Source: an uncultured Methylophaga sp. (GTDB taxonomy: Bacteria > Pseudomonadota > Gammaproteobacteria > Nitrosococcales > Methylophagaceae). Taken from it: a DNA stretch of 64,000 nt. Positions 44,656 to 53,778 of this stretch are shown piece by piece. Numbering within the stretch: position 1 is the first letter of the stretch; each line of letters begins with the position of its first letter. A program made the position numbers and the translations under genes. The notes under the pieces were generated by a model. That model made no database searches. It was given only the letters and a program-made list of their open reading frames with translations, and was not told the origin of the DNA. Location: positions 452,354 to 516,353 of the forward strand of contig CAJXKF010000001.1 in the NCBI GenBank assembly GCA_913055695.1, given 5' to 3'.

Positions 44656-46545
44656 TTATTCCTCGTCGGCTTCTGCCGATTCCAGTTGTTCGCTGGCTTC
44701 AAGCCAGTCGCTTTCGGTTTGTTCCAACGCCGCTTTCAAGTCCGCCTGCTGCGCTAGCAGCGTTTTCAGTTTGTCCTTGGCGGCCTCACTGTAGAGCGTA
44801 GTATCAGACAGCTGCATTTCCAGATCGCTCAAAGATTGAGACAGCTTGTCCATTTCTTTTTCAGCCGCCTTGACCTTGTTACGAATCGGCTGCAACTTCT
44901 GGCGACGTGCAGCGGCGGCTTGACGATCCTGCTTTTTATTAGAAGGACTGGTTTCAGCCGGCTTTTTCTCCTGCCGGTCCTGCTCCAGCAGCCACTGGCG
45001 ATAATTATCCAGATCGCCGTCGAACGCTTGTGCTTTGCCTTCGGCCACCAGCCATAAATCATCGGTGACTGTACGAAGCAGATGCCGGTCATGCGAAACC
45101 ACCACCAGCGCGCCTTCAAATTCCTGCAAGGCCACAGTCAGGGCCAGCCGCATTTCCAGATCCAGGTGATTGGTAGGCTCATCCAGCAGTAATAATGCCG
45201 GTTTCTGGTAAACCAGAATCGCCAGCACCAGCCGGGCTTTTTCACCCCCGGAAAACGGCGCGACTTTTTCCAATGCCTTATCGCCATGGAAACCGAAACC
45301 ACCGAGAAAGTCCCGCAGTTCCTGTTCACTAGCCCTGGGAGCCAGCCGCATCAGGTGACGTAAGGGGCTGTCTTCCGGTCGCAACTGCTCCAGTTGATGC
45401 TGTGCAAAATAACCAATACGGATGTCTTTGGCTTCGCGGCGCTTGCCTGCCAGGGGCTCAAGCACACCGGCAATCAGCTTGATTAATGTGGATTTACCGG
45501 CGCCATTGGGACCCAGTAAGCCGACTCTATCACCGGGTGCCAGGCTGAGCTCAATATTTTCGAGCAAGGGTTTAGCACTGTAACCGACTGCCGCTTTGTC
45601 CAGGCTCAGTAATGGCGTTGCCAGCCGGGTCGGTGGCAGAAAGCTGAAATGGAACGGCGAATCGACATGCGCCGGCGCTATCAGTTCCATGCGCTCCAGC
45701 GCTTTGATCCGGCTCTGCGCCTGCCGGGCTTTGGTCGCCTTGGCCTTGAAACGGGTGACAAAGCTGCGCATATGCGCAATTTCCCGCTGCTGCTTCTGAT
45801 ACGCCGACTGCTGATTAGCCAGATGCTCGGCCCGCGCCAGTTCAAAGTCGGAATAATTGCCGGTATAGAGTTTGATGCGCTGCTGTTCGATATGCGCGAC
45901 ATGGGTCACCACCCGATCCAGGAAATCGCGATCATGCGAAATCACCAAAAGTGTGCCGGGATAGGATCTGAGCCAGTCCTCCAGCCAGTAAACGGCTTCC
46001 AGGTCAAGGTGGTTGGTGGGCTCATCCAGCAGCAGTAAATCAGAGCGGCACATCAAAGCCTGAGCCAGGTTTAGTCGCATGCGCCAGCCACCGGAAAACG
46101 CCGTTACCGGCCAGCTTTCCTGGCCGTTTTTAAAGCCCAGGCCGTGCATCAGTTTGCCGGCGCGACTCTCTGCGGAATAACCATCAATGGTCAGCAGCTT
46201 GTCATGCAATTCGCTTTGGCGGTGGCCATCGCCCGCCGCTTCAGCCTCAGCCAGTTGCTGTCGCAGCCGGGTGAGTTCGCTGTCGCCTTCCAGCACATAC
46301 TCAATCGCCGTAGTTTCAACAGCCGGTGTTTCCTGCGCCACATGCGCGATGACCCAGCTATCCGGCATCGATACTTCACCGGTGTCGGCATGCAACTCAT
46401 CACGTAACATCGAAAACAGACTCGACTTGCCGGTGCCGTTAGCACCTGTCAAACCGATACGCTGACCGGGATGGATAATGAGGTTGGCCGATTCGAACAG
46501 CAGTTTTGTGCCACGGCGCAAAGAAACCTGGCTGAACTTAATCAT
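44656..46545 (-). CDS. yheS: ABC-F ATPase YheS
   Basis: A 629-residue ABC-F protein, close to the 637 of E. coli YheS. MIKFSQVSLRRGTKLLFESA opens cassette 1, with GANGTGKSSLFSM as Walker A; GPNGAGKSTLIKL is the second. FSGGWRMRLNLAQALM and FSGGEKARLVLAI are the signature motifs. The linker and acidic C-terminal coiled coil are as in YheS. ABC-F proteins act in the ribosomal E site. Co-transcription with uup is likely. It should not be read as a drug exporter component. Confidence 0.93.
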   Translation of the reverse strand: MIKFSQVSLRRGTKLLFESANLIIHPGQRIGLTGANGTGKSSLFSMLRDELHADTGEVSMPDSWVIAHVAQETPAVETTAIEYVLEGDSELTRLRQQLAEAEAAGDGHRQSELHDKLLTIDGYSAESRAGKLMHGLGFKNGQESWPVTAFSGGWRMRLNLAQALMCRSDLLLLDEPTNHLDLEAVYWLEDWLRSYPGTLLVISHDRDFLDRVVTHVAHIEQQRIKLYTGNYSDFELARAEHLANQQSAYQKQQREIAHMRSFVTRFKAKATKARQAQSRIKALERMELIAPAHVDSPFHFSFLPPTRLATPLLSLDKAAVGYSAKPLLENIELSLAPGDRVGLLGPNGAGKSTLIKLIAGVLEPLAGKRREAKDIRIGYFAQHQLEQLRPEDSPLRHLMRLAPRASEQELRDFLGGFGFHGDKALEKVAPFSGGEKARLVLAILVYQKPALLLLDEPTNHLDLEMRLALTVALQEFEGALVVVSHDRHLLRTVTDDLWLVAEGKAQAFDGDLDNYRQWLLEQDRQEKKPAETSPSNKKQDRQAAAARRQKLQPIRNKVKAAEKEMDKLSQSLSDLEMQLSDTTLYSEAAKDKLKTLLAQQADLKAALEQTESDWLEASEQLESAEADEE

Positions 46546-46642
46546 GCCTTACCTCGAAGACGTTGCCGGTTATGACGTGCAGAAATAATAATCCGGTGAA
46601 ATTTATCATGGCGCGCATTGTATCAAGCGCGGCTGTCTCGGA

Positions 46643-47344
46643 TCAGGATTTTGATGAAACCGGCTCCTCTGGCAATTGCCAGTTAATCGGCATCTGACCA
46701 TGGGCTTCAAGATACTGATTGGCCTTGCTGAAATGACGGCAGCCGAAAAAGCCGCGATGGGCTGACAGCGGCGACGGGTGTGGTGCAGTCAGCACAAGGT
46801 GTTTACTGGTATCAATCACACTCCCCTTACGCTGGGCATAACTGCCCCAGAGCATAAACACCACATTCTGACGTTGCTCATTAATGACTTCGATGACTTT
46901 ATCGGTAAAGGCCTCCCAGCCTTTGCCCTGATGTGAATTGGCTTTGGAATCTTCCACTGTCAGCACGGCGTTGAGCAGTAACACACCCTGTCTGGCCCAG
47001 CTTTCCAGATAGCCGTGTTTGACCGGTTTGATACCCAGATCACTTTCCAGCTCTTTGTAAATATTAACCAGAGACGGTGGAATCTTAATACCGGGTTGCA
47101 CTGAAAAACACAGACCATGCGCCTGTCCCGGCTGGTGATAGGGGTCCTGTCCCAGGATCACCACTTTGACTTCATCCAGCGCTGTGGTTTCAAGCGCATG
47201 AAACCAGTTGGATGAATGCGGATAGATGATTTTGTGTTTATCTTTTTCATTACGCAGAAACAGTTTCAGATCCTGCATATAGCTGGCTTCGAATTCAGTC
47301 TGCAGCGGCTGTTGCCAGCTGGGCGCGTTCTCAAGAACCATCAT
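46643..47344 (-). CDS. ung: Uracil-DNA glycosylase
   Basis: A 233-residue family-1 [25 protein letters not shown] contains the water-activating D67, [11 protein letters not shown] is the Pro-rich loop, [17 protein letters not shown] follows, and [14 protein letters not shown] carries the leucine-intercalation loop and catalytic histidine. It removes uracil from DNA after cytosine deamination or misincorporation. ATG codons occur at 47344 and 47341. It appears to be a single gene. Confidence 0.97.
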   Translation of the reverse strand: MMVLENAPSWQQPLQTEFEASYMQDLKLFLRNEKDKHKIIYPHSSNWFHALETTALDEVKVVILGQDPYHQPGQAHGLCFSVQPGIKIPPSLVNIYKELESDLGIKPVKHGYLESWARQGVLLLNAVLTVEDSKANSHQGKGWEAFTDKVIEVINEQRQNVVFMLWGSYAQRKGSVIDTSKHLVLTAPHPSPLSAHRGFFGCRHFSKANQYLEAHGQMPINWQLPEEPVSSKS

Positions 47345-47422
47345 TTATCCTCGTGCTCAATCCGCAGATGATGATACCCAATTGCCCTTAATCTTTCCTC
47401 CCCCACTCTAATGACAAAAGAA

Positions 47423-47474
47423 AAGCACGGTGCCCCCGGATTGCAGGATAGGAGAGGATGGCAGCACCGTGCTT
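47423..47474 (-). terminator. Long-loop hairpin downstream of the CpxP-like gene
   Basis: AAGCACGGTGC and GCACCGTGCTT form a perfect 11-bp stem around a 30-base loop. On the minus strand it is followed by a TTTTCTTTT run, fitting an intrinsic terminator 19 bases past the CpxP-like stop. The loop is unusually long and pyrimidine-rich in that orientation. Confidence 0.75.
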
Positions 47475-47492
47475 GTAATCAAATCCTGTGAA

Positions 47493-47942
47493 TCAGGACT
47501 GTTGATGTTTTTTCTTGAATGCTTCTATTTTGGCATCCAGCTGCTGTTGCTGTTCAGCTGTCAGCAGATTGTAGACTTCATGATGAAAACGCGCCCGCGC
47601 CATCGATGCCTGTTTTTTCATTGCCATGGATTTATCAACCAGTGTCTCCAGTTCGGCTTCATTAAGAGTCTCAGCGCGAGTCAGTTCATAAATCGCTTTT
47701 TTGGTCTGCCAGTATTCACTCTTGGCAGCTTTGCGTTGGGCATGGCGTTTTTCCATCATCGCTTTCAGCTGGGCTTTCTGGGTATCGTTAAGTTCGATAT
47801 CGCGCAGGTAAAATGGCACATCGCCGGCTTTTTTATGTTTCATATGATGTTGGTGGCCATCACATTGTTTAGGCTCGTGCTCGTCTGCATGGGCAACTGC
47901 AATAAGCGGCATCAGGCATAAAGCCATCATCAGTTTCTTCAT
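47493..47942 (-). CDS. Periplasmic Spy/CpxP-family protein
   Basis: A 149-residue protein. Residues 1-19 are a signal peptide (MKKLMMALCLMPLIAVAHA). The mature part is helical and highly charged, with a degenerate first LTxxQ motif in LNDTQKAQLKAMMEK and a clear second one in LTAEQQQQLDAKI. Family members are chaperone-like or dampen the Cpx sensor in the periplasm. It is divergent from a Cpx-like regulator-kinase pair, with CpxR-type boxes between, so it is very probably the cpxP equivalent. I leave the symbol empty because Spy cannot be excluded. Confidence 0.88.
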   Translation of the reverse strand: MKKLMMALCLMPLIAVAHADEHEPKQCDGHQHHMKHKKAGDVPFYLRDIELNDTQKAQLKAMMEKRHAQRKAAKSEYWQTKKAIYELTRAETLNEAELETLVDKSMAMKKQASMARARFHHEVYNLLTAEQQQQLDAKIEAFKKKHQQS

Positions 47943-48018
47943 TATTTATCTCCTATTGGAATTAACATTCGGCCTGTCAGGCTGTGCATAACACGCTGCC
48001 AGTATCACGCAGGCGGCA

Positions 48019-48054
48019 GTAAAGAAACGTTAGTACGAGGTAAAAATAAGTAAA
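48019..48054 (+). promoter_or_regulatory. Tandem CpxR-type boxes between the CpxP-like and regulator genes
   Basis: GTAAA-N5-GTAAA at 48040-48054 is an exact match to the E. coli CpxR consensus. A second box, GTAAA-N5-GTTAG, lies at 48019-48033, exactly 21 bases upstream. The half-sites begin at 48019, 48029, 48040 and 48050, so all face the same side of the helix. The boxes are about 73 bases before the regulator start and 77 bases before the CpxP-like start, so they could serve both divergent units. Confidence 0.7.
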
Positions 48055-48126
48055 GATGCGCCCTGCAGTCTGGTTGCTATGCCTTTGAGTCGCTATGATT
48101 GAGTCAACTTGTAAAGAGGTTGAGTG

Positions 48127-48810
48127 GTGGCTTCGGTACTCATTATTGATGACGATGTGGAACTGGCAGAGTTGTTTGAAGATTATCTGCAACAGGAACA
48201 GTTTTTTGTCGAAACCCGTTTCAACGGTCGTGAAGGCCTGGAAGCGGCTTTATCCGGCCGTTTTGAACTCATTATTCTGGATATGATGCTGCCCGACATA
48301 AAAGGCACCGACATTCTGCGACAAATACGCGAGCAGAGTCTGATACCAGTGCTGATGTTTACTGCCAAAGGCGATGATATCGATCGCATCATCGGCCTGG
48401 AATCAGGTGCCGATGATTATGTCCCCAAGCCTTGCACCCCGAGAGAACTGGTTGCCCGCATCCGTGCCATTCTGCGCCGCACCGAATACAGCACTAGACA
48501 GGAACAGCAGCAGCTCAGCATCGGGCCACTGACCATTCTGTCTGAAAGTCGTCAGGCATTCTGGTTTGATGCCGTCATTGATTTGACCAGCACCGAATTC
48601 AATCTGCTGGAAGTGCTGGCACGTGAAGCCGGTCATGTCGTCAGCAAACAGGCGCTGTCACAACAGGCACTGGGCCGACCGCTGGCACGCTTTGACCGCA
48701 GTATCGATGTGCATATGAGCAGTATTCGCCAGAAGCTCGGTCAACATGCCGATGGTCATCATCTGATCCAGACTATCCGTGGTCAGGGTTACCAGCTGAT
48801 CAAGGAATAG
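48127..48810 (+). CDS. OmpR-family response regulator, CpxR/RstA-like
   Basis: A 227-residue regulator from the GTG at 48127, which has AGAGG seven bases upstream; a GTG at 48124 is too close to that site. The receiver domain shows D8-D10, phospho-acceptor D52 (ILDMMLP), TAKGDD and K101. The residue after KP is Cys103 where Phe is usual. The C-terminal winged helix ends FDRSIDVHMSSIRQKLG and IRGQGYQLIKE. GLESGADDYVPKP and RELVARIRAILRRTE strongly resemble CpxR. With the downstream kinase it forms a two-component system sensing envelope stress. Confidence 0.93.
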   Translation: MASVLIIDDDVELAELFEDYLQQEQFFVETRFNGREGLEAALSGRFELIILDMMLPDIKGTDILRQIREQSLIPVLMFTAKGDDIDRIIGLESGADDYVPKPCTPRELVARIRAILRRTEYSTRQEQQQLSIGPLTILSESRQAFWFDAVIDLTSTEFNLLEVLAREAGHVVSKQALSQQALGRPLARFDRSIDVHMSSIRQKLGQHADGHHLIQTIRGQGYQLIKE

Positions 48811-48812
48811 GC

Positions 48813-50162
48813 ATGGGGCGTCTGTTCTGGAAATTCTTCTTCTCATTCTGGCTGACGCTGCTGGCTGCCGCGATCAGTGCCGGAAGTTTTGTCTGGCTCA
48901 AACATGCAACCGATGATGATCCTCTCTCCCGTGACGAGAGATTAATCGATTTTCGCGGCATTCCCTATGTTCACGTAGCCGCTGATATTGGTCGCAATCA
49001 GGGGCTGGAGGCGCTGTCAGCATTTTTGAAACAAAGCCAGCAAAACCGGTTGATGAATCTGATGGCGGTCAATACTGACAATCAGGATTTGCTGCAACGT
49101 CGGGTTGATGTGTCAGCGCTGTCACAGGCGAGACGCCTGCTGGCCAAGGGCAAAGATCGCATTGTTGAACAGGTCAGAATCGGCGACGAGAACTGGTTGC
49201 TTTATGCACCACTGGCCGAACCGGAAAAAGCGCCGGGGCCACTATTCAAGAAAAGCTGGGTGCTGAAGCATCTGCCCCTGCTGCTGATTATCAGCTCTGC
49301 TCTGCTTGCCAGTCTGTTTTTCAGTGCAGTTCTGGCCTGGTATTTCACTCGGCCCATTAGCAAACTGAAAAAGGCATTGCAGTCTGTTGCCGATGGAAAG
49401 CTCGACACCCGGGTAGGTTCACAGATGAAAAACCGGCGCGATGAACTGGCAGAACTGGGGCAGAATTTTGATTTTATGACATCTCAGATCAGTAGCCTGG
49501 TTAACGGCCAACGCCAGCTACTTCATGATGTCTCCCATGAACTGCGCTCGCCGCTCGCCCGGGTCCAGGCCGCTATCGGTATTGCCCAGCAGCAACCGGA
49601 AAAAGTGAATACGACACTCAGCCGGCTGGAAAAAGAAGCGGAGAGAATGAGTGATCTGGTCGGTGAATTGTTATTGCTGTCCAGGATGGAAACTGGGGTG
49701 AGTCATAATCAGCCGACAGAGATTGATATCAACCTATTGCTCGATGAAATTGTCGCCGATGCCCGTTTTGAGGCCGAAGCCAAATCGGTACACATTCTCT
49801 ATCAGCATGATGGTCAAGTCAGCCTACTCGGACAACAGGAATTGCTGCACCGCGCGATCGAGAATGTGTTGCGCAATGCCATCAAATTCAGTGATGCCGG
49901 CGGCAATATCAGTATCCGCGCCGGTCTTGATGCCAATGCCAGACACTTTGACATCGTGATTGAAGATGAAGGCCCGGGCGTCAGTGATGCTGATCTGACT
50001 AAGCTGTTCCGTCCATTCTTCCGTGGTGAACCGCAACGTCGCGATGGCATCGGCCTCGGGCTGACCATTGCCCAGCGTGCGGTCACTGCTCACCGCGGTC
50101 GAATCGAAGCCGAAAACCGGTCTCAGGGCGGGCTTCGCATCCGGATCAGTCTTCCGTTGTGA
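48813..50162 (+). CDS. Sensor histidine kinase, CpxA-like
   Basis: A 449-residue kinase starting 2 bases after the regulator gene. It has two membrane helices (about 7-29 and 154-176) flanking a periplasmic sensor of roughly 125 residues, then a HAMP linker (177-230). LLHDVSHELRSPLARVQAA gives phospho-acceptor H242, in the CpxA/RstB form of the H box. ENVLRNAIKFS is the N box and DEGPGVSD plus GIGLGLTIAQ are the G boxes. It should phosphorylate the adjacent regulator on envelope stress, with the CpxP-like protein as a probable periplasmic modulator. Confidence 0.93.
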   Translation: MGRLFWKFFFSFWLTLLAAAISAGSFVWLKHATDDDPLSRDERLIDFRGIPYVHVAADIGRNQGLEALSAFLKQSQQNRLMNLMAVNTDNQDLLQRRVDVSALSQARRLLAKGKDRIVEQVRIGDENWLLYAPLAEPEKAPGPLFKKSWVLKHLPLLLIISSALLASLFFSAVLAWYFTRPISKLKKALQSVADGKLDTRVGSQMKNRRDELAELGQNFDFMTSQISSLVNGQRQLLHDVSHELRSPLARVQAAIGIAQQQPEKVNTTLSRLEKEAERMSDLVGELLLLSRMETGVSHNQPTEIDINLLLDEIVADARFEAEAKSVHILYQHDGQVSLLGQQELLHRAIENVLRNAIKFSDAGGNISIRAGLDANARHFDIVIEDEGPGVSDADLTKLFRPFFRGEPQRRDGIGLGLTIAQRAVTAHRGRIEAENRSQGGLRIRISLPL

Positions 50163-50202
50163 TGCATTGAACGCATGGAAACAAAAAAATCGTAAAAATA
50201 AC

Positions 50203-50231
50203 TTGCAAAGCTAAATACAAATCATTACTAT
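50203..50231 (+). promoter_or_regulatory. Promoter with overlapping Fur-box-like site
   Basis: TTGCAA (50203-50208) and TACTAT (50226-50231) are 17 bases apart, each a 4-of-6 match to sigma-70 consensus. Around 50212-50230 the sequence matches about 11 of 19 positions of the Fur box, including an unbroken AATCATTA. The overlap would let Fur block the promoter when iron is plentiful. Confidence 0.5.
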
Positions 50232-50237
50232 TTATAA

Positions 50238-50340
50238 CCGATGGAGCTGAGATGCCTTGCCAGGCTCGCGCATTGACACTCCCTCTCTCTTAAATCTGAA
50301 AACCGAGTTTTGCCGGCCTCCTCCAGGCCGGCATTTTTTT
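50238..50340 (+). ncRNA. Candidate small regulatory RNA with intrinsic terminator
   Basis: No protein frame fits this 258-base gap. A transcript starting near 50238 would run about 100 bases and end in a perfect terminator: TGCCGGCCT and AGGCCGGCA (50311-50319, 50325-50333) around a 5-base loop, then seven T. A small 5' hairpin (GCCT/AGGC) and an unpaired pyrimidine-rich middle (CCCTCTCTCTT) follow the layout of RyhB- or PrrF-type RNAs. The terminator is 150 bases past the kinase stop, so it could instead simply end that operon. Confidence 0.5.
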
Positions 50341-50420
50341 CATAATCTCCCTCAGTGCTGAATTTTTGTACAAGTTTGCTTACAATGGCGTCCAGTCGAA
50401 GCTGAACTGTTGTACGAAAC

Positions 50421-50816
50421 ATGCCTCAAAAACTCGAAAAAACCGATGCTCAATGGCGAGAGCAACTGACTGAAGAACAGTACTTTGTGACCCGAAAAGC
50501 CGGTACCGAGCCGCCCTTTTCCGGGGCTTATGTCGATAAACAGGATGACGGCACCTACCGCTGTGTCTGTTGTCACCAGCCTCTATTCACTTCCACAACG
50601 AAATTTGATTCCGGCTGTGGCTGGCCCAGCTTTTATGCCCAGGTCGATGTCGATGCGGTCAGTCATCACGCTGATTACAGCAATGGCATGGACCGTACCG
50701 AAGTACGCTGCCAGCATTGCGATGCCCATCTCGGCCATGTTTTCGACGACGGACCGGCACCCACCGGCCTGCGCTATTGTATTAATTCAGTGGCGCTCGA
50801 TTTTGATGCCGACTGA
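50421..50816 (+). CDS. msrB: Peptide-methionine (R)-S-oxide reductase
   Basis: A 131-residue MsrB. C48/C51 and C97/C100 are the zinc ligands, GCGWPSF holds C66, and RYCINS carries the catalytic C120. It reduces the R form of methionine sulfoxide using thioredoxin. There is no signal peptide, so it acts in the cytosol. The upstream terminator and sRNA candidate imply it has its own promoter. The gene after it starts 21 bases beyond its stop. Confidence 0.97.
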   Translation: MPQKLEKTDAQWREQLTEEQYFVTRKAGTEPPFSGAYVDKQDDGTYRCVCCHQPLFTSTTKFDSGCGWPSFYAQVDVDAVSHHADYSNGMDRTEVRCQHCDAHLGHVFDDGPAPTGLRYCINSVALDFDAD

Positions 50817-50837
50817 ATATCACTTACGCAGACTGGT

Positions 50838-51110
50838 GTGGTGACAGAACAAGCCCAGCCCAGCGGCTGGTTCGTCTATATTATCGAGGCCGATAACGGT
50901 AATTTATATACCGGTATCACCACCGACCTGAACCGTCGTTTCGCCCAGCATCAGAATCAAAGCGGCGGTGCCCGCTTTTTTCATACCAGCCCGGCCCGCA
51001 AGCTGGTTTACCAGGAAACTCACCCCGACAGAAGCAGCGCTTCCAAACGCGAAGCCGCGATAAAAAAACTCAGCAGACAAGCCAAACTGGCCCTTATTCG
51101 CAACCACTAA
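50838..51110 (+). CDS. yhbQ: GIY-YIG domain protein, YhbQ/UPF0213 type
   Basis: A 90-residue protein consisting of one GIY-YIG nuclease domain. [20 protein letters not shown] gives the YII...YTG core, followed by NRRFAQHQN and the [17 protein letters not shown] segment. The start is GTG at 50838 or 50841. Members of this family in E. coli have been linked to DNA damage responses, but the substrate is not settled. It is likely co-transcribed with msrB. Confidence 0.88.
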   Translation: MVTEQAQPSGWFVYIIEADNGNLYTGITTDLNRRFAQHQNQSGGARFFHTSPARKLVYQETHPDRSSASKREAAIKKLSRQAKLALIRNH

Positions 51111-51174
51111 GTGCGTGTATAATGGCGCGTTTTTCACGTCGCCCGTCGACTTTCCTAACGACAGGATTTCTCTC

Positions 51175-52770
51175 TTGCTAAGCACTGCCAACCTCACCAT
51201 GCAATTCGGGGCCAAGCCCCTGTTCGAAAACGTCTCGGTCAAATTCGGAGACGGCAACCGCTATGGTCTTATCGGCGCCAATGGCTGCGGTAAATCGACC
51301 TTTATGAAAATTCTGGCCGGCGATCAGGAACCCTCTTCAGGCAATGTCAGCCGGGATCCGAATGAATCCTTCGCGGTCCTGAAACAGGATCAGTTCGCCT
51401 ATGAGGAACAGCGGGTGATCGATGTGGTGATCATGGGCGATAAAGCGCTGTGGGAGGTCCACCACGAGCGTGATCGCATCTACAGCCTGCCGGAGATGAG
51501 TGAAGAAGACGGCATCAAAGTCGCCGAACTCGAAGGCCAGTATGCTGAACTTGACGGCTACACGGCCGAAGCCCGCGCCGGTGAGTTGCTTTTGGGTGTG
51601 GGCATTCCGGTGGAGCAGCACTACGGCCCGATGAGTGAGATCGCCCCGGGCTGGAAACTGCGTATTCTGCTGGCACAGGTACTGTTTGCCGACCCCGATA
51701 TTCTGCTGCTTGACGAGCCCACCAACCACCTCGATATCAACACCATCCGCTGGCTGGAAGATGTGCTTAATCAGCGTAACAGCACCATGGTCATTATTTC
51801 GCATGACCGCCATTTTCTGAACAGTGTCTGCACCCATATGGCGGATATGGATTACGGTGAACTGCGGGTTTACCCCGGCAATTACGATGACTATATGATT
51901 GCTTCTACCCAGGCCCGTGAACGCCTGCAGGCCGATAATGCCAAGAAAAAAGCGCAGATCAAGGAACTGCAGGAGTTTGTATCCCGGTTCTCAGCCAATG
52001 CCTCCAAGGCGAAACAGGCCACCTCACGCCAGAAACAGATTGAAAAAATCCAGCTTGATGACATCAAACCCTCCAGCCGGGTCAATCCTTATATCCGTTT
52101 TACCCAGGACAAGAAACTATTCCGTAACGCGCTGGAAGTCAGCAAAATCAGCCAGTTCTATGATAATGAAAAACCGCTGTTTGATAATTTCAGCTTTATT
52201 ACCGAAGTGGGCGAGCGGATCGCGATTATCGGCCCCAACGGCATTGGTAAATCCAGCCTGGTCAAAACCCTGGTCGACGATATGCCGCCTAAAAGCGGTG
52301 AGGTGAAATGGTCGGAAAATGCCAACATCGGCTACTACGCCCAGGACCATGATCATCTGTTTAAAAATGACATGAACCTGTATGACTGGATGGCGCAGTG
52401 GGCCGGGCCAGAGGATGATGAACAGGTGATTCGTGGCACGCTGGGCCGATTGCTGTTCTCGGGTCATATGATCGACAAAAAAGTGAATGTGTTATCCGGT
52501 GGCGAAAAAGGCCGCATGCTGCTGGGTAAACTCATCCTTCAGCGTCCCAATATTCTGGTAATGGATGAACCCACCAACCATATGGATATGGAATCGATTG
52601 AATCGCTCAACATGGCGCTGGAGCAATTCGACGGTACCCTGTTCTTCGTCAGTCATGATCGTGAATTTGTCTCCTCGCTGGCCACCCGTATTTTTGATAT
52701 GGAAGCCGAGGGGATCACTGATTTTCATGGCAGCTACGATGAGTACCTGCAGAGTCTGGGGATTAATTAA
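51175..52770 (+). CDS. ybiT: ABC-F ATPase YbiT
   Basis: A 531-residue ABC-F protein when started at the TTG at 51175, with AGGA eight bases upstream. That gives [17 protein letters not shown], aligned with E. coli YbiT (530 residues). A GTG at 51115 would add 20 unrelated residues. [15 protein letters not shown] and [15 protein letters not shown] are the Walker A motifs, [18 protein letters not shown] is diagnostic of YbiT, and [13 protein letters not shown] is the second signature. It is soluble, acting on ribosomes rather than in membrane transport. It is the third ABC-F gene in the window. Confidence 0.95.
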   Translation: MLSTANLTMQFGAKPLFENVSVKFGDGNRYGLIGANGCGKSTFMKILAGDQEPSSGNVSRDPNESFAVLKQDQFAYEEQRVIDVVIMGDKALWEVHHERDRIYSLPEMSEEDGIKVAELEGQYAELDGYTAEARAGELLLGVGIPVEQHYGPMSEIAPGWKLRILLAQVLFADPDILLLDEPTNHLDINTIRWLEDVLNQRNSTMVIISHDRHFLNSVCTHMADMDYGELRVYPGNYDDYMIASTQARERLQADNAKKKAQIKELQEFVSRFSANASKAKQATSRQKQIEKIQLDDIKPSSRVNPYIRFTQDKKLFRNALEVSKISQFYDNEKPLFDNFSFITEVGERIAIIGPNGIGKSSLVKTLVDDMPPKSGEVKWSENANIGYYAQDHDHLFKNDMNLYDWMAQWAGPEDDEQVIRGTLGRLLFSGHMIDKKVNVLSGGEKGRMLLGKLILQRPNILVMDEPTNHMDMESIESLNMALEQFDGTLFFVSHDREFVSSLATRIFDMEAEGITDFHGSYDEYLQSLGIN

Positions 52771-52864
52771 AACAGGCTGAAATCAGAATGGCAGAATAAG
52801 GACTCAACTTCAGTCATTTTTTCATGCTAGTGTAGTTATAGCGAATCTGAATGAGGCAGCATGA

Positions 52865-53434
52865 ATGAAACAGATTAATCTGCATCTGGCGAAAAAATGG
52901 ACCATTTTAATGACCTGCCTGGGCATGATGTTTTTTGCCAGCCCAGCGTTAACGCTGGCAGCCTCTGCCACTGAAATTGATATCGGCGTCAATGAAACGC
53001 TGAAAAAATTCAAGACCGAAGTCCCCGGTGGCGCCGAATTTCTGCAGCGCGCTGCGGGTGTGCTGGTGTTCCCCAAAATCATCAAGGCCGGTTTTGGTAT
53101 TGGCGGTGAGTATGGTGAAGGCGCCTTACTGATTAACGGTGAAACCGTGTCCTATTACAGTACTGCAGCGGCTTCCATCGGCCTGCAGCTGGGCGCCCAG
53201 AGCAAGTCGCTGGTAATCGTTTTCCTGGAGCAGGAAGCATTGAAATATTTCCGTAACAGCAAAGGCTGGAAAGCCGGTGTTGATGGCTCGGTCGCTTTGG
53301 TTGAATGGGGTGCCGGTGAAGATATCAACACCATTGATATCGAGGATCCGATTGTCGGTTTTATGTTCAGCAACAAGGGCCTGATGTTCAACCTGACATT
53401 GGAAGGCTCCAAATTCACCAAGATCGAGAAATAA
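52865..53434 (+). CDS. SYLF (Ysc84-like) lipid-binding domain protein, exported
   Basis: A 189-residue protein. Residues 1-37 look like a signal peptide with a basic front and a hydrophobic core (TCLGMMFFASPALTLAASA). The remainder is a SYLF domain: AAGVLVFPKIIKAGFGIGGEYGEGALL, then YYSTAAASIGLQLGAQ and SKGWKAGVDGSVALVEWG. Bacterial SYLF proteins are periplasmic, possibly lipid-binding, and of unknown role. Its stop overlaps the next start (TAATG), implying coupled translation. Confidence 0.9.
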   Translation: MKQINLHLAKKWTILMTCLGMMFFASPALTLAASATEIDIGVNETLKKFKTEVPGGAEFLQRAAGVLVFPKIIKAGFGIGGEYGEGALLINGETVSYYSTAAASIGLQLGAQSKSLVIVFLEQEALKYFRNSKGWKAGVDGSVALVEWGAGEDINTIDIEDPIVGFMFSNKGLMFNLTLEGSKFTKIEK

Positions 53435-53778
53435 TGTCTGAATTACATCCGGATTACCCACCCAAAACCTGTGACATCGATCGGCTGGTGACCCATCAAC
53501 GGCTGGTCGATGCCGCGCTGGCCGGTCGCAAAACCCAGCAACGCCGTAACGGAGTCTACGGCTATCCCGGTGAAACTTTTTTCCTCGATTCAGAAGAGTT
53601 TGTGATTACCGGACTGGAGAGACAGTCGCTGGGTGAGATGACTGAGGCTGACGCCAAAGCTGAAGGTTTTCCGGATCTGGGTACCTACAAACAGCTGATT
53701 ATCAGCATGCATGCCGGTATGGACTGGAATGACGCCCACCAGGTCTGGGTGCATAGCTTCGAAAAGCTTGGCGCCTAA
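53434..53778 (+). CDS. ASCH-like small protein
   Basis: A 114-residue soluble protein. CDIDRLVTHQRLVDAALAGRKTQQRR begins like ASCH domains, where a basic GRKTQ segment often lines a nucleotide- or RNA-binding cleft. VITGLERQSLGEMTEADAKAEGFPDLGTYK is also typical. The function is unknown; ASCH proteins are proposed RNA-binding or base-processing modules. It is coupled to the SYLF gene and overlaps the convergent flavoprotein gene by 4 bases. Confidence 0.7.
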   Translation: MSELHPDYPPKTCDIDRLVTHQRLVDAALAGRKTQQRRNGVYGYPGETFFLDSEEFVITGLERQSLGEMTEADAKAEGFPDLGTYKQLIISMHAGMDWNDAHQVWVHSFEKLGA

